A stretch of DNA of 39,028 nt from an uncultured Planctomycetaceae bacterium (GCA_903924405.1 CAIYBH010000356.1:1-39028), one strand, 5' to 3'. Positions 16,750 through 26,754 are shown, numbered from the stretch's first letter. Notes: a model not told the origin generated them from the letters alone. Program-made: numbers and translations.

Positions 16750-17970
16750 GTGGGAACACAGAAAGACCCGAAGCAGGTTATTGGCCGAGATGCTCTTATC
16801 AGGCAGATCTGGAACTGTCTGAAAAGGCCTTCCCAGGACGGATCGCTCCGCTTCACCGCGGAACGTCGCATTGGCAAAACGACCGTCATGACAAAAATGG
16901 CGGCCGAACCAGAAGCAGGATTTGAAGTCCTGTTTCTTGAAGTGGAAGGTATTGACTCCTGCAACAGCCTGAATGAACTCCTCCTGACTCGCATGCGTCA
17001 GCGACTGACGGCCTCTGAAAATCTTCTCGACTGGTGGCAGACACTCCGAAAAAATGCAAACGGCATGGAAATCGGAGGAGTGCTCAAGCTGCCACACACC
17101 GGCCCGCTTACCTGGCAGGATACGCTCGAGAAAGCCATCGAAGGTTTCTGCCTGAATCGACCTCGGCACATCGTTGTACTGATGTTTGACGAACTGCCAT
17201 ACATGCTGCAGAAGATAGAGCAGGTTTCATCAAAGGCGGGCAAAGTCCATGAGGCCATCACGTTGCTGGACCTGCTCCGTGCACTCCGACAACGTCATTC
17301 CAATCTGCGAATGATCTTTGCTGGTTCCGTTGGGCTGCATCATGTCGTCCGGGAACTAAAACACACAAAACTGGCATCCGAACCTGTGAACAACATGCCA
17401 CTGGTGGAAATCGGGCCACTGGAACACTCAGATGCTCTCCGGCTTGCCGTCCATTTGCTCAATGCGGCCAGTGTGGCCTGTGCTGACAATCAATCCGTTA
17501 TTGCTGAACAACTGGTCGATCAGGCCAATGGCATTCCGTTCTACATGGAACGTCTCGTTGGGCATTTGTCTCTGCTGGATCACCCACTGACGCAGCAGGA
17601 CGTTACTACGGCAGTCCGGGAATATCTGACCAGCGATCACGACCCGTGGGAGATGGATCATTTTCGCAGTCGACTCCGGGTCTACTATAACAGCATACTG
17701 ACCGACAATTCCGGTCGGTCGTTGCCGGAATACCTGCTTGCCCAGGCGATTCTTGATCACCTTGCAGTTGCAGAACAGCCGCAGTCGATCGAACAGGTCT
17801 GGTCAACGATCCGTAGCCAGCTCGCGCTCACCGACCGCAGCATCGTCGTACAGTTGCTCAAGTCACTCGCACAGGATCACTATCTCAGCTGTGATCTGCA
17901 GAAACGATATCAGTTCCGTTTTTCTCTGGTCCGAAACTGGTGGAAAATTGCACAGGGGCTGGAATCATGA
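16750..17970 (+). CDS. AAA/STAND-type ATPase, first gene of the pair
   Basis: A 406-residue P-loop ATPase resembling the COG1672/Arch_ATPase group. Walker A is the variant AERRIGKTT (residues 37-45, Lys43), Walker B is VVLMFDELPYM (Asp147, Glu148), and a sensor-like strand ends MIFAGSVGL (189-195). A helical lid follows, with LVEIGPLEHSDAL and NGIPFYMERL, typical of STAND-like C domains, and then a predicted winged-helix-like C-terminal region. There is no signal peptide or membrane helix, so it is cytoplasmic. The start is a GTG with an AGGAG site. The stop overlaps the start of the second ATPase in ATGA, indicating translational coupling. Proteins of this type act as switches in signalling, transposition or defence; the specific role here is unknown. 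Confidence 0.8.
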   Translation: MGTQKDPKQVIGRDALIRQIWNCLKRPSQDGSLRFTAERRIGKTTVMTKMAAEPEAGFEVLFLEVEGIDSCNSLNELLLTRMRQRLTASENLLDWWQTLRKNANGMEIGGVLKLPHTGPLTWQDTLEKAIEGFCLNRPRHIVVLMFDELPYMLQKIEQVSSKAGKVHEAITLLDLLRALRQRHSNLRMIFAGSVGLHHVVRELKHTKLASEPVNNMPLVEIGPLEHSDALRLAVHLLNAASVACADNQSVIAEQLVDQANGIPFYMERLVGHLSLLDHPLTQQDVTTAVREYLTSDHDPWEMDHFRSRLRVYYNSILTDNSGRSLPEYLLAQAILDHLAVAEQPQSIEQVWSTIRSQLALTDRSIVVQLLKSLAQDHYLSCDLQKRYQFRFSLVRNWWKIAQGLES

Positions 17971-20060
17971 GTATCGCTTCTCCGGTTTCCGCATACGCAC
18001 CGAGCAATTCCGATCCCGCGTTGCTGAAGAAGATCACGGTTCAGCGACACAAGCTACTGGAGATGGTTGTCCGCCGGTTGACAACCAGTATGACAACAGG
18101 AGACAAGCACCATCTGCTGCTCATCGGGCCCGACGGTAGCGGAAAAACACACCTCGTGTCACTGGCGGTGTGGGCACTAAGACAAAATTCGCTGTTGTCG
18201 GACACGATGCGCATTGCCTGGCTTGGTGAAGACGATGTCTTCTCCGGGCTGGTGCATCTTGCCTTTGCCATCGCAAACACTCTTTCAGTTGAATATCCGG
18301 CTGAATTCCCTGCAGATTTCAGATCCAGAGTCCGTGGTCTGCCTCGCGACGATGCAGCACTTGCCGTTCTGAACACAATCCTCAGCCAACTTGGAAATCG
18401 TCACCTTCTGCTGGTTACAGAGAATCTGGATCAGACCTTCGAGAGTCTGGGCGAATCCGGTCAAAAGAAATTGCGGGCCTTTCTCCAGGAAACGCGTCGC
18501 ATAGCCATACTCAGTACTTCCCGGCAGTTGTTCTCTGCCGTCTCCAGTCGTCAGGAAGCTTTTTTTGGATTCTTTGACACGCACCATCTCCAGCCGCTCA
18601 GCGTTGATGACGCTCTGCAGTTGATGCGAAACATCGCCGCGGCTCGAGACGACGCACAGTTCACGCAATTCCTGAGCACCGAGCATGCCGGAAATCGCGT
18701 TCGCGCCCTGCATCATCTGATCGCGGGGCATTGTCGCCTGTATGTCCTGCTGGCTGGATTTCTGACTCATGATGCGCTGGACGACTTCGTGCCCGCATTA
18801 AAACTGCTGGCCGAAGAAATGACTCAAGGCACGCAGGAACGCATGCGTGCGCTGCCGGATCAGCAGCGCCAACTGCTGCAATGCCTCTGCGATGCAACCG
18901 GAGCGATGACAGTCCGCGAGATCGCCGAGGCAACATTCATTGCTGAGGGAAACTGCTCCAGTCAGCTCGGTGGACTCCGAAGCGACGGCTGGGTACGCAG
19001 CGAAAAACGGGGAAAAGAATCCTACTACGAACTCGCTGACCCGTTCATTCGGCTGTGTCTGCAGCTTAAGCACCAGCATGGGCGTCCATTGAAACGAATG
19101 GCTCGCTTTCTGAAAGCCTGGTTTTCTGAGAGTCAGGGGCTTTCAAATCTGACAGCTACCTCCATGGAAAGCCGCACCCCGGGCGAAGGTCGGCCTCCAT
19201 TCACTGGCACTGACCACCCTCCGAATTCGTTCGGATCCATCCGGCTGGTTGGCACCCATCAGTCGTCGCTGACCGACTACACGTGTCCTGCCCAGGCCGT
19301 TGCTGAAGATCAACTGCAGTCATGCGCAGGCCCCCACTCTACCCGCGAATTCACACCAAAGCCGTCAGAGGGTAACGTGGCAACTGACCCGAGCGCGGCG
19401 TCTCATGCTCAGCAGGCACAGGAACATTTCCAGCGAGGGATTGCGTACTGGCAAGCCGGCAACTGGCAGGACAGCCTCAACGAGTTTGCCACAGCAGGCA
19501 GCACTGAATTCCACAATACTGACGTTCGGACTCAGGCGCTGTTTGCCGTACCGCTGGCCACGGTGGCCCTTCGATCCGGAGACGACCTCCTGATCTCGCT
19601 GAAAAATGCGCTCAGCCTTGGCGACAGGCAATCGCGCGCTTACGGAGGATTCTCGTTTGAACTGCTCTCAATGCTGCTGAAGCGAGGCCCCTCTGAATGG
19701 GCTGTTGATGTCTCCCGGATTGCCCCACTCTATATTCAGGCCGGTGTTGCAGACAAACTTGGTCAGAGCCTCACACGTACAATTCGATTACTGGACGAGG
19801 GGGATTTTTCGGCATCACAACTGGAACTCTGGTATCGCGCCTGGCTGCTGGTGGCAACAGATTGCGAAGACCTGCAGATTCCGCTGGCCTGCCTGAAAGC
19901 CGCTGTCGAGATCCTGAAAGCAGATACTCCCGGCGATCGCCCCCTGTTTCGCCTGCCGATCGAAGTGCGGTCGCTCATTCGCCCCCTGCTGCAAAAGTCA
20001 CTTGCAGACGTCCGAATTCCCGGGGCCACTGCGGGCGCCATGGCAGACTCACACGTTTAG
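17967..20060 (+). CDS. AAA ATPase with winged-helix and TPR-like C-terminal domains, second gene of the pair
   Basis: A 697-residue multidomain ATPase. The Walker A motif is GPDGSGKT (residues 54-61). The Walker B strand is LLLVTENLD (148-155), with Glu152 and Asp155, and is followed by sensor ILSTSRQLF (181-189). Residues about 300-365 look like a winged helix (MTVREIAEATFIAEGNCSSQLGGLRSDGWV). A Ser/Pro/Thr-rich linker spans about 395-475. Residues about 476-697 are helical and TPR-like, beginning AQEHFQRGIAYWQAGNWQDSL. The ATG at 17967 overlaps the upstream stop by four bases; an in-frame upstream codon at 17940 is less likely. Cytoplasmic. The architecture of ATPase, wHTH and repeat sensor suits a STAND-like sensor, but no effector domain is recognisable. 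The 3' end overlaps the MutS-like gene by 12 bases. Confidence 0.8.
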   Translation: MSIASPVSAYAPSNSDPALLKKITVQRHKLLEMVVRRLTTSMTTGDKHHLLLIGPDGSGKTHLVSLAVWALRQNSLLSDTMRIAWLGEDDVFSGLVHLAFAIANTLSVEYPAEFPADFRSRVRGLPRDDAALAVLNTILSQLGNRHLLLVTENLDQTFESLGESGQKKLRAFLQETRRIAILSTSRQLFSAVSSRQEAFFGFFDTHHLQPLSVDDALQLMRNIAAARDDAQFTQFLSTEHAGNRVRALHHLIAGHCRLYVLLAGFLTHDALDDFVPALKLLAEEMTQGTQERMRALPDQQRQLLQCLCDATGAMTVREIAEATFIAEGNCSSQLGGLRSDGWVRSEKRGKESYYELADPFIRLCLQLKHQHGRPLKRMARFLKAWFSESQGLSNLTATSMESRTPGEGRPPFTGTDHPPNSFGSIRLVGTHQSSLTDYTCPAQAVAEDQLQSCAGPHSTREFTPKPSEGNVATDPSAASHAQQAQEHFQRGIAYWQAGNWQDSLNEFATAGSTEFHNTDVRTQALFAVPLATVALRSGDDLLISLKNALSLGDRQSRAYGGFSFELLSMLLKRGPSEWAVDVSRIAPLYIQAGVADKLGQSLTRTIRLLDEGDFSASQLELWYRAWLLVATDCEDLQIPLACLKAAVEILKADTPGDRPLFRLPIEVRSLIRPLLQKSLADVRIPGATAGAMADSHV

Positions 20061-21881
20061 CCCCAGCATCCGCATCAGTTCAATCGCGTTGCTTCGCTCC
20101 ACCACACCGTCGCGCAGCGTGTAGTCAAACAGCATCGTACCCTCAACAATTGTGTCCTCGAAATGCTTGTTAACAGCCTGATTCGGCATGCTGTCAGCAA
20201 TTCGCGTCAGAGCCAGGTCGTGGGTCGTAACCAACCCCAGCGCATTCCGTTCCACCAGCGAGCGTATCACCGCCTCAGCGCCCCGACGACGGTCATGTGA
20301 ATTGGTGCCGTGCAGGATCTCATCCAGCAGAAACAGAACTGTCCGATCGCCGCTTGTCAGGTCCACCACCGATTTCAGACGCTGCACCACACTGAAAAAC
20401 AATGAACGCCCTTCCTGCAGCGAATCGCTGACCCGCATCGCGGTGCCCAGCTGAAACGGATAAGTGACAAAACGCCGCGCACGCACGACAGAGCCACAGA
20501 ATGTCAGCACAATACTGGCACCAATACTGCGCAAAAACGTACTTTTTCCCGACATGTTGGAACCACTGATCAGCATCAGGGGAGTCTCTGCAGTCAAGTG
20601 CAGGCTGTTACGAACACACACGGAATCCTTCAGCAATGGATGCCCAAGATCGTCCGCCAACAATTCCGCCCGATCACTGACTATCTCAGGAAGGCAGTCC
20701 TCCGGATGATCAAAACAATAACCCGCAATCGAAACCGTCGCTTCCAGGCAGGCTACCGTCTCCAGCCAGTCCGCCACATCAATGCCGTACTGCCGTCTCC
20801 AGCTTTCCATCCGATGCGTCAGAATCACAAACAAACCGCAGGTCCAGGCAATCGGTGCAAAAAACTGATTTCGCATCGAGTTGTTCATCCATTGCGTCAA
20901 TCGACTCAGGCGTTGAATAGCCCGCGAAGCCGTTTCCGTTTCTGTATGAAAATGATTCAACAGGTCTCGCACAGCCGGTTCCTCCACCGGTTGCTGTTCA
21001 AACACGGCAATCACCGCACCGAACTGTTTCAACGCCTGATCAACTCGATCCATCACCGCCGCCGTCTGACTGATCTGCCGCCGCGTCAGCAGGATGGCAG
21101 GGGCCTGCAGGATCACCATCGCCACCAGCCAACTCAACGAAATCAAGTCCATCAGCAACAACGCCATGAGCGGCACCGCAGCTATTCCCAGAGTTGTCGC
21201 CCAGATCAGGACTCCGACGGGAATAGGCTGCGCCGGCTCACGCGCCCAGCGCTTCAGAAGATCCTCCGCTGCTGACCAGTTTTCAACCTCAGGAATACAT
21301 GCCAGCGATTCCCGCAGCAGCAACGCCTGCTTCAGTCCCTGCGCTCGCGATTGACGAAGGAGAATCTCCTCCGCATCCGGTACAGTGGTCAGCCACATCG
21401 CCAGTCGCTGGCGACCGGGCTGCGTGCGACACTCATTCAGCATCTGAAACAGCGAACCCTGGCCAAAAACGTCGAGGTCCTGTGTCCATGGATGATTCTC
21501 ACTGGCGAATTCACGCCCGTCCGGCAAACCCGCGGCAAAAATCCGATGCAGACGATTCAGACGACTCTCGTAAAACCTCTGAAGCAGTGTCAGGCGCTGC
21601 AGCGTTCTGACACATCGTCGATCAAAAGGCAGGACAGCAAGAAAAATCAGTATCGGCACCATCAGCCACAACCAGGACACTCGCTCCGGCTCGCCAAGAC
21701 ACAAAATCACCAGCAACAGGGTGACAATCCCCAACCCCGTGCGAATGTGCACAAATCCCCGATCCCGCTGCTGATAAACCAGCATCTCCGCCCGGATTTC
21801 CTCCAGACGCGTCTGATACGCAGCTTCGGGCCTGATGACTGGCTGCACTTCCTGACTGTGTCTCTGCACTGCTGCTTCCAT
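20049..21881 (-). CDS. membrane-anchored MutS-like ATPase
   Basis: A 610-residue protein with a C-terminal MutS ATPase domain. Walker A is SGSNMSGKST (residues 439-448, Lys446), Walker B is LFLLDEILHGTN, and the final helix carries the family pattern VTTHDLALTRIA. The N-terminal half has hydrophobic helices in two pairs, one near residues 28-72 (IVTLLLVILCLG; LMVPILIFLAVL) and one around 225-270, so the protein is probably membrane bound. The mismatch-recognition domain of MutS is absent, so a role in mismatch repair is unlikely; the function of this subfamily is not known to me. The ATG at 21881 is chosen because coding resemblance begins there; the frame stays open to a GTG at 21986, and neither has a clear ribosome site. 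Confidence 0.85.
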   Translation of the reverse strand: MEAAVQRHSQEVQPVIRPEAAYQTRLEEIRAEMLVYQQRDRGFVHIRTGLGIVTLLLVILCLGEPERVSWLWLMVPILIFLAVLPFDRRCVRTLQRLTLLQRFYESRLNRLHRIFAAGLPDGREFASENHPWTQDLDVFGQGSLFQMLNECRTQPGRQRLAMWLTTVPDAEEILLRQSRAQGLKQALLLRESLACIPEVENWSAAEDLLKRWAREPAQPIPVGVLIWATTLGIAAVPLMALLLMDLISLSWLVAMVILQAPAILLTRRQISQTAAVMDRVDQALKQFGAVIAVFEQQPVEEPAVRDLLNHFHTETETASRAIQRLSRLTQWMNNSMRNQFFAPIAWTCGLFVILTHRMESWRRQYGIDVADWLETVACLEATVSIAGYCFDHPEDCLPEIVSDRAELLADDLGHPLLKDSVCVRNSLHLTAETPLMLISGSNMSGKSTFLRSIGASIVLTFCGSVVRARRFVTYPFQLGTAMRVSDSLQEGRSLFFSVVQRLKSVVDLTSGDRTVLFLLDEILHGTNSHDRRRGAEAVIRSLVERNALGLVTTHDLALTRIADSMPNQAVNKHFEDTIVEGTMLFDYTLRDGVVERSNAIELMRMLGLNV

Positions 21882-22153
21882 CCTGAGCGATCTGAACCTG
21901 ACTCTGTGTCCGGGGGGCGAAGAGGCCCGTCTCCGGCAGGCATCGTCGTCGGAAAACAGACTCAGAGCAAGCCCGGCTGCTGACACTCGACAACGGGTTT
22001 TCCAACCCCCCTGCCAAACGCTGAGCGATACCGGTCCCCCTGCGCTGGACTCCGGTCATTTCACTGCGATCCCCCCCTGCCCCTCTGCACTGCTCTTCAG
22101 GCAGCAACGCGACTGACTCGGGTTCCGACAATCCCGGATGACACCACCAAAAC

Positions 22154-23677
22154 TCAGACCAGAATGTCCTGTAGAACTCTTCCTTCGTCCGTCGGGCCAA
22201 TCAGTCGATTCTGCAGCCCCTGGTAAAGATAGCTGAACCGAAATGGGTCCAGCCCCAGCACATGCAGGATCGTGGCCTGCAGATCCCGAACCGTCGTCGC
22301 GTTTTCTACCGGATAATACCCAAACTCGTCAGTTTGCCCCCACGACAATCCCCCCTGAATACCTCCACCGGCCATCCACATCGTGAATGCATAAGGATGA
22401 TGGTCTCGGCCCACGTATCCCTTTTTCAGCTCCGAACGCACATTGTTCTGCATCATTGGCGTGCGCCCGAATTCCCCGCCCCAGACAATCAGAGTCTCGT
22501 CCAGCAGGCCCCGTTGCTCAAGGTCACGAATTAACGCAGCGATCGCCCGGTCCGAGGCCTGGCATTTGATCGGCAACGTCTCATCCAGACTCTCACCCAG
22601 CGAAGAACCATGATGGTCCCAGCCCCAGTCATACAGTTGAACAAATCTCACACCCGATTCGACCAGGCGCCGAGCCAGCAGGCAGTTGTTGGCAAACGTC
22701 GGATCGTCGCCTTTATAAAGCACGCGCGGATCATCCGCACTTTCCGCGGGCGAAACATAGCCCGGCTGCGCACCATACATCTCCAGAATGTGCTTCGGCT
22801 CCTTCGAAATGTCCAGCACCTCAGGAACAGACATCTGCATCCGATACGCCAGCTCATACTGTGCCATGCGAGTCTGTGTTTCGGGATCCCCGTGCCGTTC
22901 AAACTCCGCCGCATTCATCTCCGCAAGCGTGTCCAGCATACGTCGACGAAGTTCGCGGTCCATCCCTTCAGGATTACTCAGATACAGCACGGGGTCGCCA
23001 CTGGTCCGGCAATTCACTCCCTGATAGACCGAAGGCAGAAAGCCCGATCCCCAAAGTGATTTTCCGGCGTCGGGTGTCTTACCTCCGGACAGCAGCACCA
23101 CAAACCCGGGCAGATTTTCATTCACACTGCCCAGCCCCCACGTCACCCACGATCCAAGGGACGGATTTCCCAGTCGCGGTGTCCCCGTCTGAAGAAACAA
23201 CTGAGACGGCGCGTGGTTGAACTGATCCGTCTGCATCGTCCGAATCACACAGGCACGGTCCGCAACAGACGCGAAGTGCGGCAACAACTCACTGATCCAC
23301 TGACCACTTTCGCCATGCTGCTGAAAGGCAAATTGTCCGGCCAGAATCTTTGGCACGCCTCGGATAAACGCAAACCGTTTTCCTTCCAGAAAGGATGCCG
23401 GGCAATCCTGCAGATGCAGCTTCTGCAGGGCTGGCTTGTGTTCAAACAGCTCAAGCTGACTGGGTGATCCCGCCATGTGCAGGTAAATCACACGCTTCGC
23501 ACGGCCTGCCGACAACGGCGGCCGGGCGCTCAGCGGATTCCCTGTGTCGTTTGCCGGGGCCGCCACTGCATCCTTCAGCAACAACGCCTGCATGGCCATC
23601 GAGCCGATCCCGAGGCCCGCCGTGCGCAACAAATGCCGCCGAGTTTCGAGCAGCCGATTTTCCAGTATTGGATCCAT
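22154..23677 (-). CDS. DUF1501 protein, Tat-exported (second of two)
   Basis: A 507-residue DUF1501 protein, a sulfatase/alkaline-phosphatase-fold family greatly expanded in planctomycetes. Its twin-arginine signal is TRRHLLRTAGLGIG (about residues 12-25). Family motifs are HMAGSPSQLELFEHKPA near the N terminus, YDWGWDHHGSSLGE, and WGGEFGRTPMMQN followed by GRDHHPYAFTMWMAGGGIQGG and ATILHVLGLD. The metal-site phrase usually reads DxFDPKP; here it is LFEHKP, so the first site may be altered. It is the last gene of a minus-strand cluster with the PSD1-type gene and another DUF1501 gene. DUF1501 proteins usually accompany DUF1549/DUF1553 proteins; their substrate is unknown. Confidence 0.92.
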   Translation of the reverse strand: MDPILENRLLETRRHLLRTAGLGIGSMAMQALLLKDAVAAPANDTGNPLSARPPLSAGRAKRVIYLHMAGSPSQLELFEHKPALQKLHLQDCPASFLEGKRFAFIRGVPKILAGQFAFQQHGESGQWISELLPHFASVADRACVIRTMQTDQFNHAPSQLFLQTGTPRLGNPSLGSWVTWGLGSVNENLPGFVVLLSGGKTPDAGKSLWGSGFLPSVYQGVNCRTSGDPVLYLSNPEGMDRELRRRMLDTLAEMNAAEFERHGDPETQTRMAQYELAYRMQMSVPEVLDISKEPKHILEMYGAQPGYVSPAESADDPRVLYKGDDPTFANNCLLARRLVESGVRFVQLYDWGWDHHGSSLGESLDETLPIKCQASDRAIAALIRDLEQRGLLDETLIVWGGEFGRTPMMQNNVRSELKKGYVGRDHHPYAFTMWMAGGGIQGGLSWGQTDEFGYYPVENATTVRDLQATILHVLGLDPFRFSYLYQGLQNRLIGPTDEGRVLQDILV

Positions 23678-23769
23678 TCCTGTAGTCTCTCAACAGACCG
23701 ATCATAGTCGTGCACTGGCCACTTAACTGTTCGCAACCGCGCCCGGACTCAATGCAACAGAAAACATGT

Positions 23770-26700
23770 TTAATGACGCGTCAGCATTTCATCGAGATTC
23801 AGAATCGTGCCGGCAACAACTAACCAGCTGGCAAATTCCGCTTCCGACATGCCCGATGGCACCTCAGCCCGTGCAGTTCGTATCATCTGCCTCGCCGCCG
23901 GTCCCTCGAGAAGGGACTGCTGAATGGCCCGCTGCAGTTCCCGCAGTCGCTGCACTTCCTCGTCGCGTGCCGGTCGAATCAGGGCCAGCCGCAGGCCTCG
24001 TTCCACAGCCTGCCCCGGCGACTCTGTCATTCGCCGTGCAAGTGCCCCAGCAGCTTCCAGTGATACCGGGTCGTTCAGAGTCACCAGGGCCTGCAGCGGT
24101 GTGTTCGTGCGGATCCGTCGGATCTGGCAAACCTCACCACTGCCCCCATCAAATGTCGTCAGTGATGGATAAGGTGTCGTACGTTTCAGATACGTGTAAA
24201 CCGCCCGACGATATCGATCTTCTCCCTCAGCATTCGTCCACTTCTGTCCATTGTAGGTCGAACGCCACAGACCATCAGGCTGAGGCGGCATGACCGATGG
24301 TCCTCCCCGCTTTTCAGACAGCAGTCCAGACACCGCCAGCATCTGATCATGAATCGTCTCCCCGGACAGACGATACCTCGCTCCTCGTGAATTCAGCACA
24401 TTACCGGCGTCCGCAGACAATAACTCAGGTGTCAGCTCAGACACCTGTCGATAGGCATCACTCAGGAACATCGTTTTCAGAAATTTCTTCAGCGACCACC
24501 CGTTGTCCCGATACTCGCAGGCCAACCAGTCCAGCAGTGGCGCATTTGCCGGCAAGGCCCCGAGCGCGCCAAAATCCTCCTCAGTCTCCACGATCCCCTG
24601 ACCGTGAATCCGCGCCCAGATTCGATTCGCCCAGACACGCCCCGTCAGCGTGTTTTCGGGGCTCATCAACCAGTTTGCCAGATCCAGCCGATCTGGCTCC
24701 CGCCCGGATAACTTCCCGATCCATGCCCCGGAAAACGCCGCGGGCAATGCCGCAGGAACCAAGTCACCCGGATCCAGAAAGTTCCCACGGCGATGAATTC
24801 GTGTCTCCCGACGCTGCCCTTCACCGACCGCAACCATCACCGGCGTCCGCGGAATCCGGGCATGCATCGCCTCCAGTTCACGCCGAGCCTCCGCCAGAGA
24901 CTCACGCAATTCCCGTGTCTCCGCAGAAGGCTCCAAAGGTTGCGTCTCTGAAGCATCCCGTCCCGTGACACTCCAACGGAAGTGTCTGAATGTCAGCGAA
25001 TCTCCGTAATGCTGTCGCATCACAATTCGCAACACTCCGGTCCCCGATACTTCCACAGGTTCCGACAACACAAACACGGCAGAATGCGGCTCCCGCTGCT
25101 TCGGGCTGACCGCCCAGCCTGTCTTCAGCTGCCCATCAAACGCAGCAGCCACCGGCCAGTTGTCCTGCGCAAAATCAGCTCGGGCATCGCCAATTGTCAA
25201 CTGACGAACACGCTCACCCTCAACAAGCTCCAGTTCCAGTTCCGACAAAACGAAATTGGGATCCCGCGGATTACGCCCCACACCCACATCGCCTCCGGAT
25301 TCCGGAACAAGAGCCTGCAAACGCAAAGCCGTGAAACGCCCCACCACCTGCATATTCAGTGTGTAGACGTCCTCAGCCGCAGAAGTTCCTGACACCAGCA
25401 CCGTGCCGTCCGACTGTCGCGTCAAAGTTGCACCCTGCTGCGACACAGAGTCCGTTACTTCGGGCACGCTCCACAATGCATCCTCCCGAGCTGCATCAGC
25501 CTGCTCCGCTCGCGCAAGCCGCCCCTGCACGTCCCGAATCCGCTGCCGACACTGCTCACGCTGCTCACGCAACTCCGGACTTACCACTTCCAGCAAAGGC
25601 GAGTCATCGTAGCGATCAGCATCCTGCGTCTGATTAAAGATTGCATACAGACTGTAATAGTCAGCGTGAGTCAGTGGGTCGTATTTGTGAGTATGACATT
25701 TGGCACAGCCAACCGTTAATCCCATCCAGACCTGCAGCGTCGTATCCACTCGATCCTTCACCGCAATCCCACGAAACTCCTCGTCGTCTGTTCCACCCTC
25801 ATCATTACTCATCGTATTGCGGTGAAACGCCGTGGCCAGTTTCTGCTCCTCTGTCGCCCCCGGAAGCAGATCGCCGGCCAGCATTTCACGAGTCATCTGA
25901 TCCAGCGGCATGTCCGCATTGATCGCACGAATCAGCCAGTCACGCCACGGCCACATCGTACGTCCCAGATCCTTCTCATACCCTTTCGTATCTGCGTACC
26001 GCGCAAGGTCCATCCACATCCTCGCCCAATGCTCACCAAATTCAGGCCTCGCCAGCAGCTCATCGATCAACTGTTCCCACGCAGCCCCGTCCGGCTGACG
26101 GGCGAATGCATCCGCACGCTCCGGAGTTGGGGGCAGTCCGATGGTGTCAAGATAGACACGCCGCACCAGCTCATAAGGCCCCGCCTGAGGACGCAGCGAC
26201 AGGCCGCGCTGACGCAGTGCCGACTGAATCAGCTGATCAATCGCCTTCGCAGAATCTGTTTCGACCAGCGGTCGCTCCAGCGGCTCAAAGGACCAATGCC
26301 TGCCCCAGACTGCCCCCTCTTCGATCCAGCGACGCAACACTTCCCGCTGCTCCGGTTTCAGCTCCCCATGGGCTTCCGGTGGCGGCATCACAAGTTCCGG
26401 ATCTGAACTGTTAATCCGCTGCCACAGTGTGCTGCCGGCAACATCACCGGCCAGAATCGGAATTCCGCCCGCGTGCGGTGACTTCGCATCCTGCTCCAGA
26501 TCCAGACGCAGCCCCGCCTGTCGCTGAGCCTCGTCGGGACCATGGCACGCAAAACACCGGGCAGAAAGTATCGGTAGAATCTCCCGACCAAATCGCACCC
26601 GCTCGTCCGCACGCAACTCCACGTCTACTGCGCACATCAGCAGACTCAATACGCTCAGCAGGCCTCGAAGCATCGCACCACTCATCTTACTCACCCGCAT
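23770..26700 (-). CDS. PSCyt1-DUF1549-DUF1553 (PSD1-type) cytochrome protein
   Basis: A 976-residue exported protein of the planctomycete-specific cytochrome family. A signal peptide (MRVSKMSGAMLRGLLSVLSL, then to about residue 31) precedes a PSCyt1 haem site CFACH (49-53). DUF1549 follows (about 145-350) and contains a second haem-type motif CAKCH (332-336). A beta-rich, discoidin-like insert (about 440-570) leads to DUF1553 (about 630-930; DRLDLANWLM, VWARIHGQGIV, TPLQALVTLNDP). The frame stays open to ATG 26754, directly after the upstream stop, but the ATG at 26700 places the signal peptide at the N terminus and has GAGGG just upstream. It sits between two DUF1501 genes in one direction. 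Role presumed redox or carbohydrate-related; unproved. Confidence 0.92.
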   Translation of the reverse strand: MRVSKMSGAMLRGLLSVLSLLMCAVDVELRADERVRFGREILPILSARCFACHGPDEAQRQAGLRLDLEQDAKSPHAGGIPILAGDVAGSTLWQRINSSDPELVMPPPEAHGELKPEQREVLRRWIEEGAVWGRHWSFEPLERPLVETDSAKAIDQLIQSALRQRGLSLRPQAGPYELVRRVYLDTIGLPPTPERADAFARQPDGAAWEQLIDELLARPEFGEHWARMWMDLARYADTKGYEKDLGRTMWPWRDWLIRAINADMPLDQMTREMLAGDLLPGATEEQKLATAFHRNTMSNDEGGTDDEEFRGIAVKDRVDTTLQVWMGLTVGCAKCHTHKYDPLTHADYYSLYAIFNQTQDADRYDDSPLLEVVSPELREQREQCRQRIRDVQGRLARAEQADAAREDALWSVPEVTDSVSQQGATLTRQSDGTVLVSGTSAAEDVYTLNMQVVGRFTALRLQALVPESGGDVGVGRNPRDPNFVLSELELELVEGERVRQLTIGDARADFAQDNWPVAAAFDGQLKTGWAVSPKQREPHSAVFVLSEPVEVSGTGVLRIVMRQHYGDSLTFRHFRWSVTGRDASETQPLEPSAETRELRESLAEARRELEAMHARIPRTPVMVAVGEGQRRETRIHRRGNFLDPGDLVPAALPAAFSGAWIGKLSGREPDRLDLANWLMSPENTLTGRVWANRIWARIHGQGIVETEEDFGALGALPANAPLLDWLACEYRDNGWSLKKFLKTMFLSDAYRQVSELTPELLSADAGNVLNSRGARYRLSGETIHDQMLAVSGLLSEKRGGPSVMPPQPDGLWRSTYNGQKWTNAEGEDRYRRAVYTYLKRTTPYPSLTTFDGGSGEVCQIRRIRTNTPLQALVTLNDPVSLEAAGALARRMTESPGQAVERGLRLALIRPARDEEVQRLRELQRAIQQSLLEGPAARQMIRTARAEVPSGMSEAEFASWLVVAGTILNLDEMLTRH

Positions 26701-26754
26701 GTTTCCCTCAGCACCCCTCACCTCGCCGGACTCCGGGCAGGCACAGGACACCAT

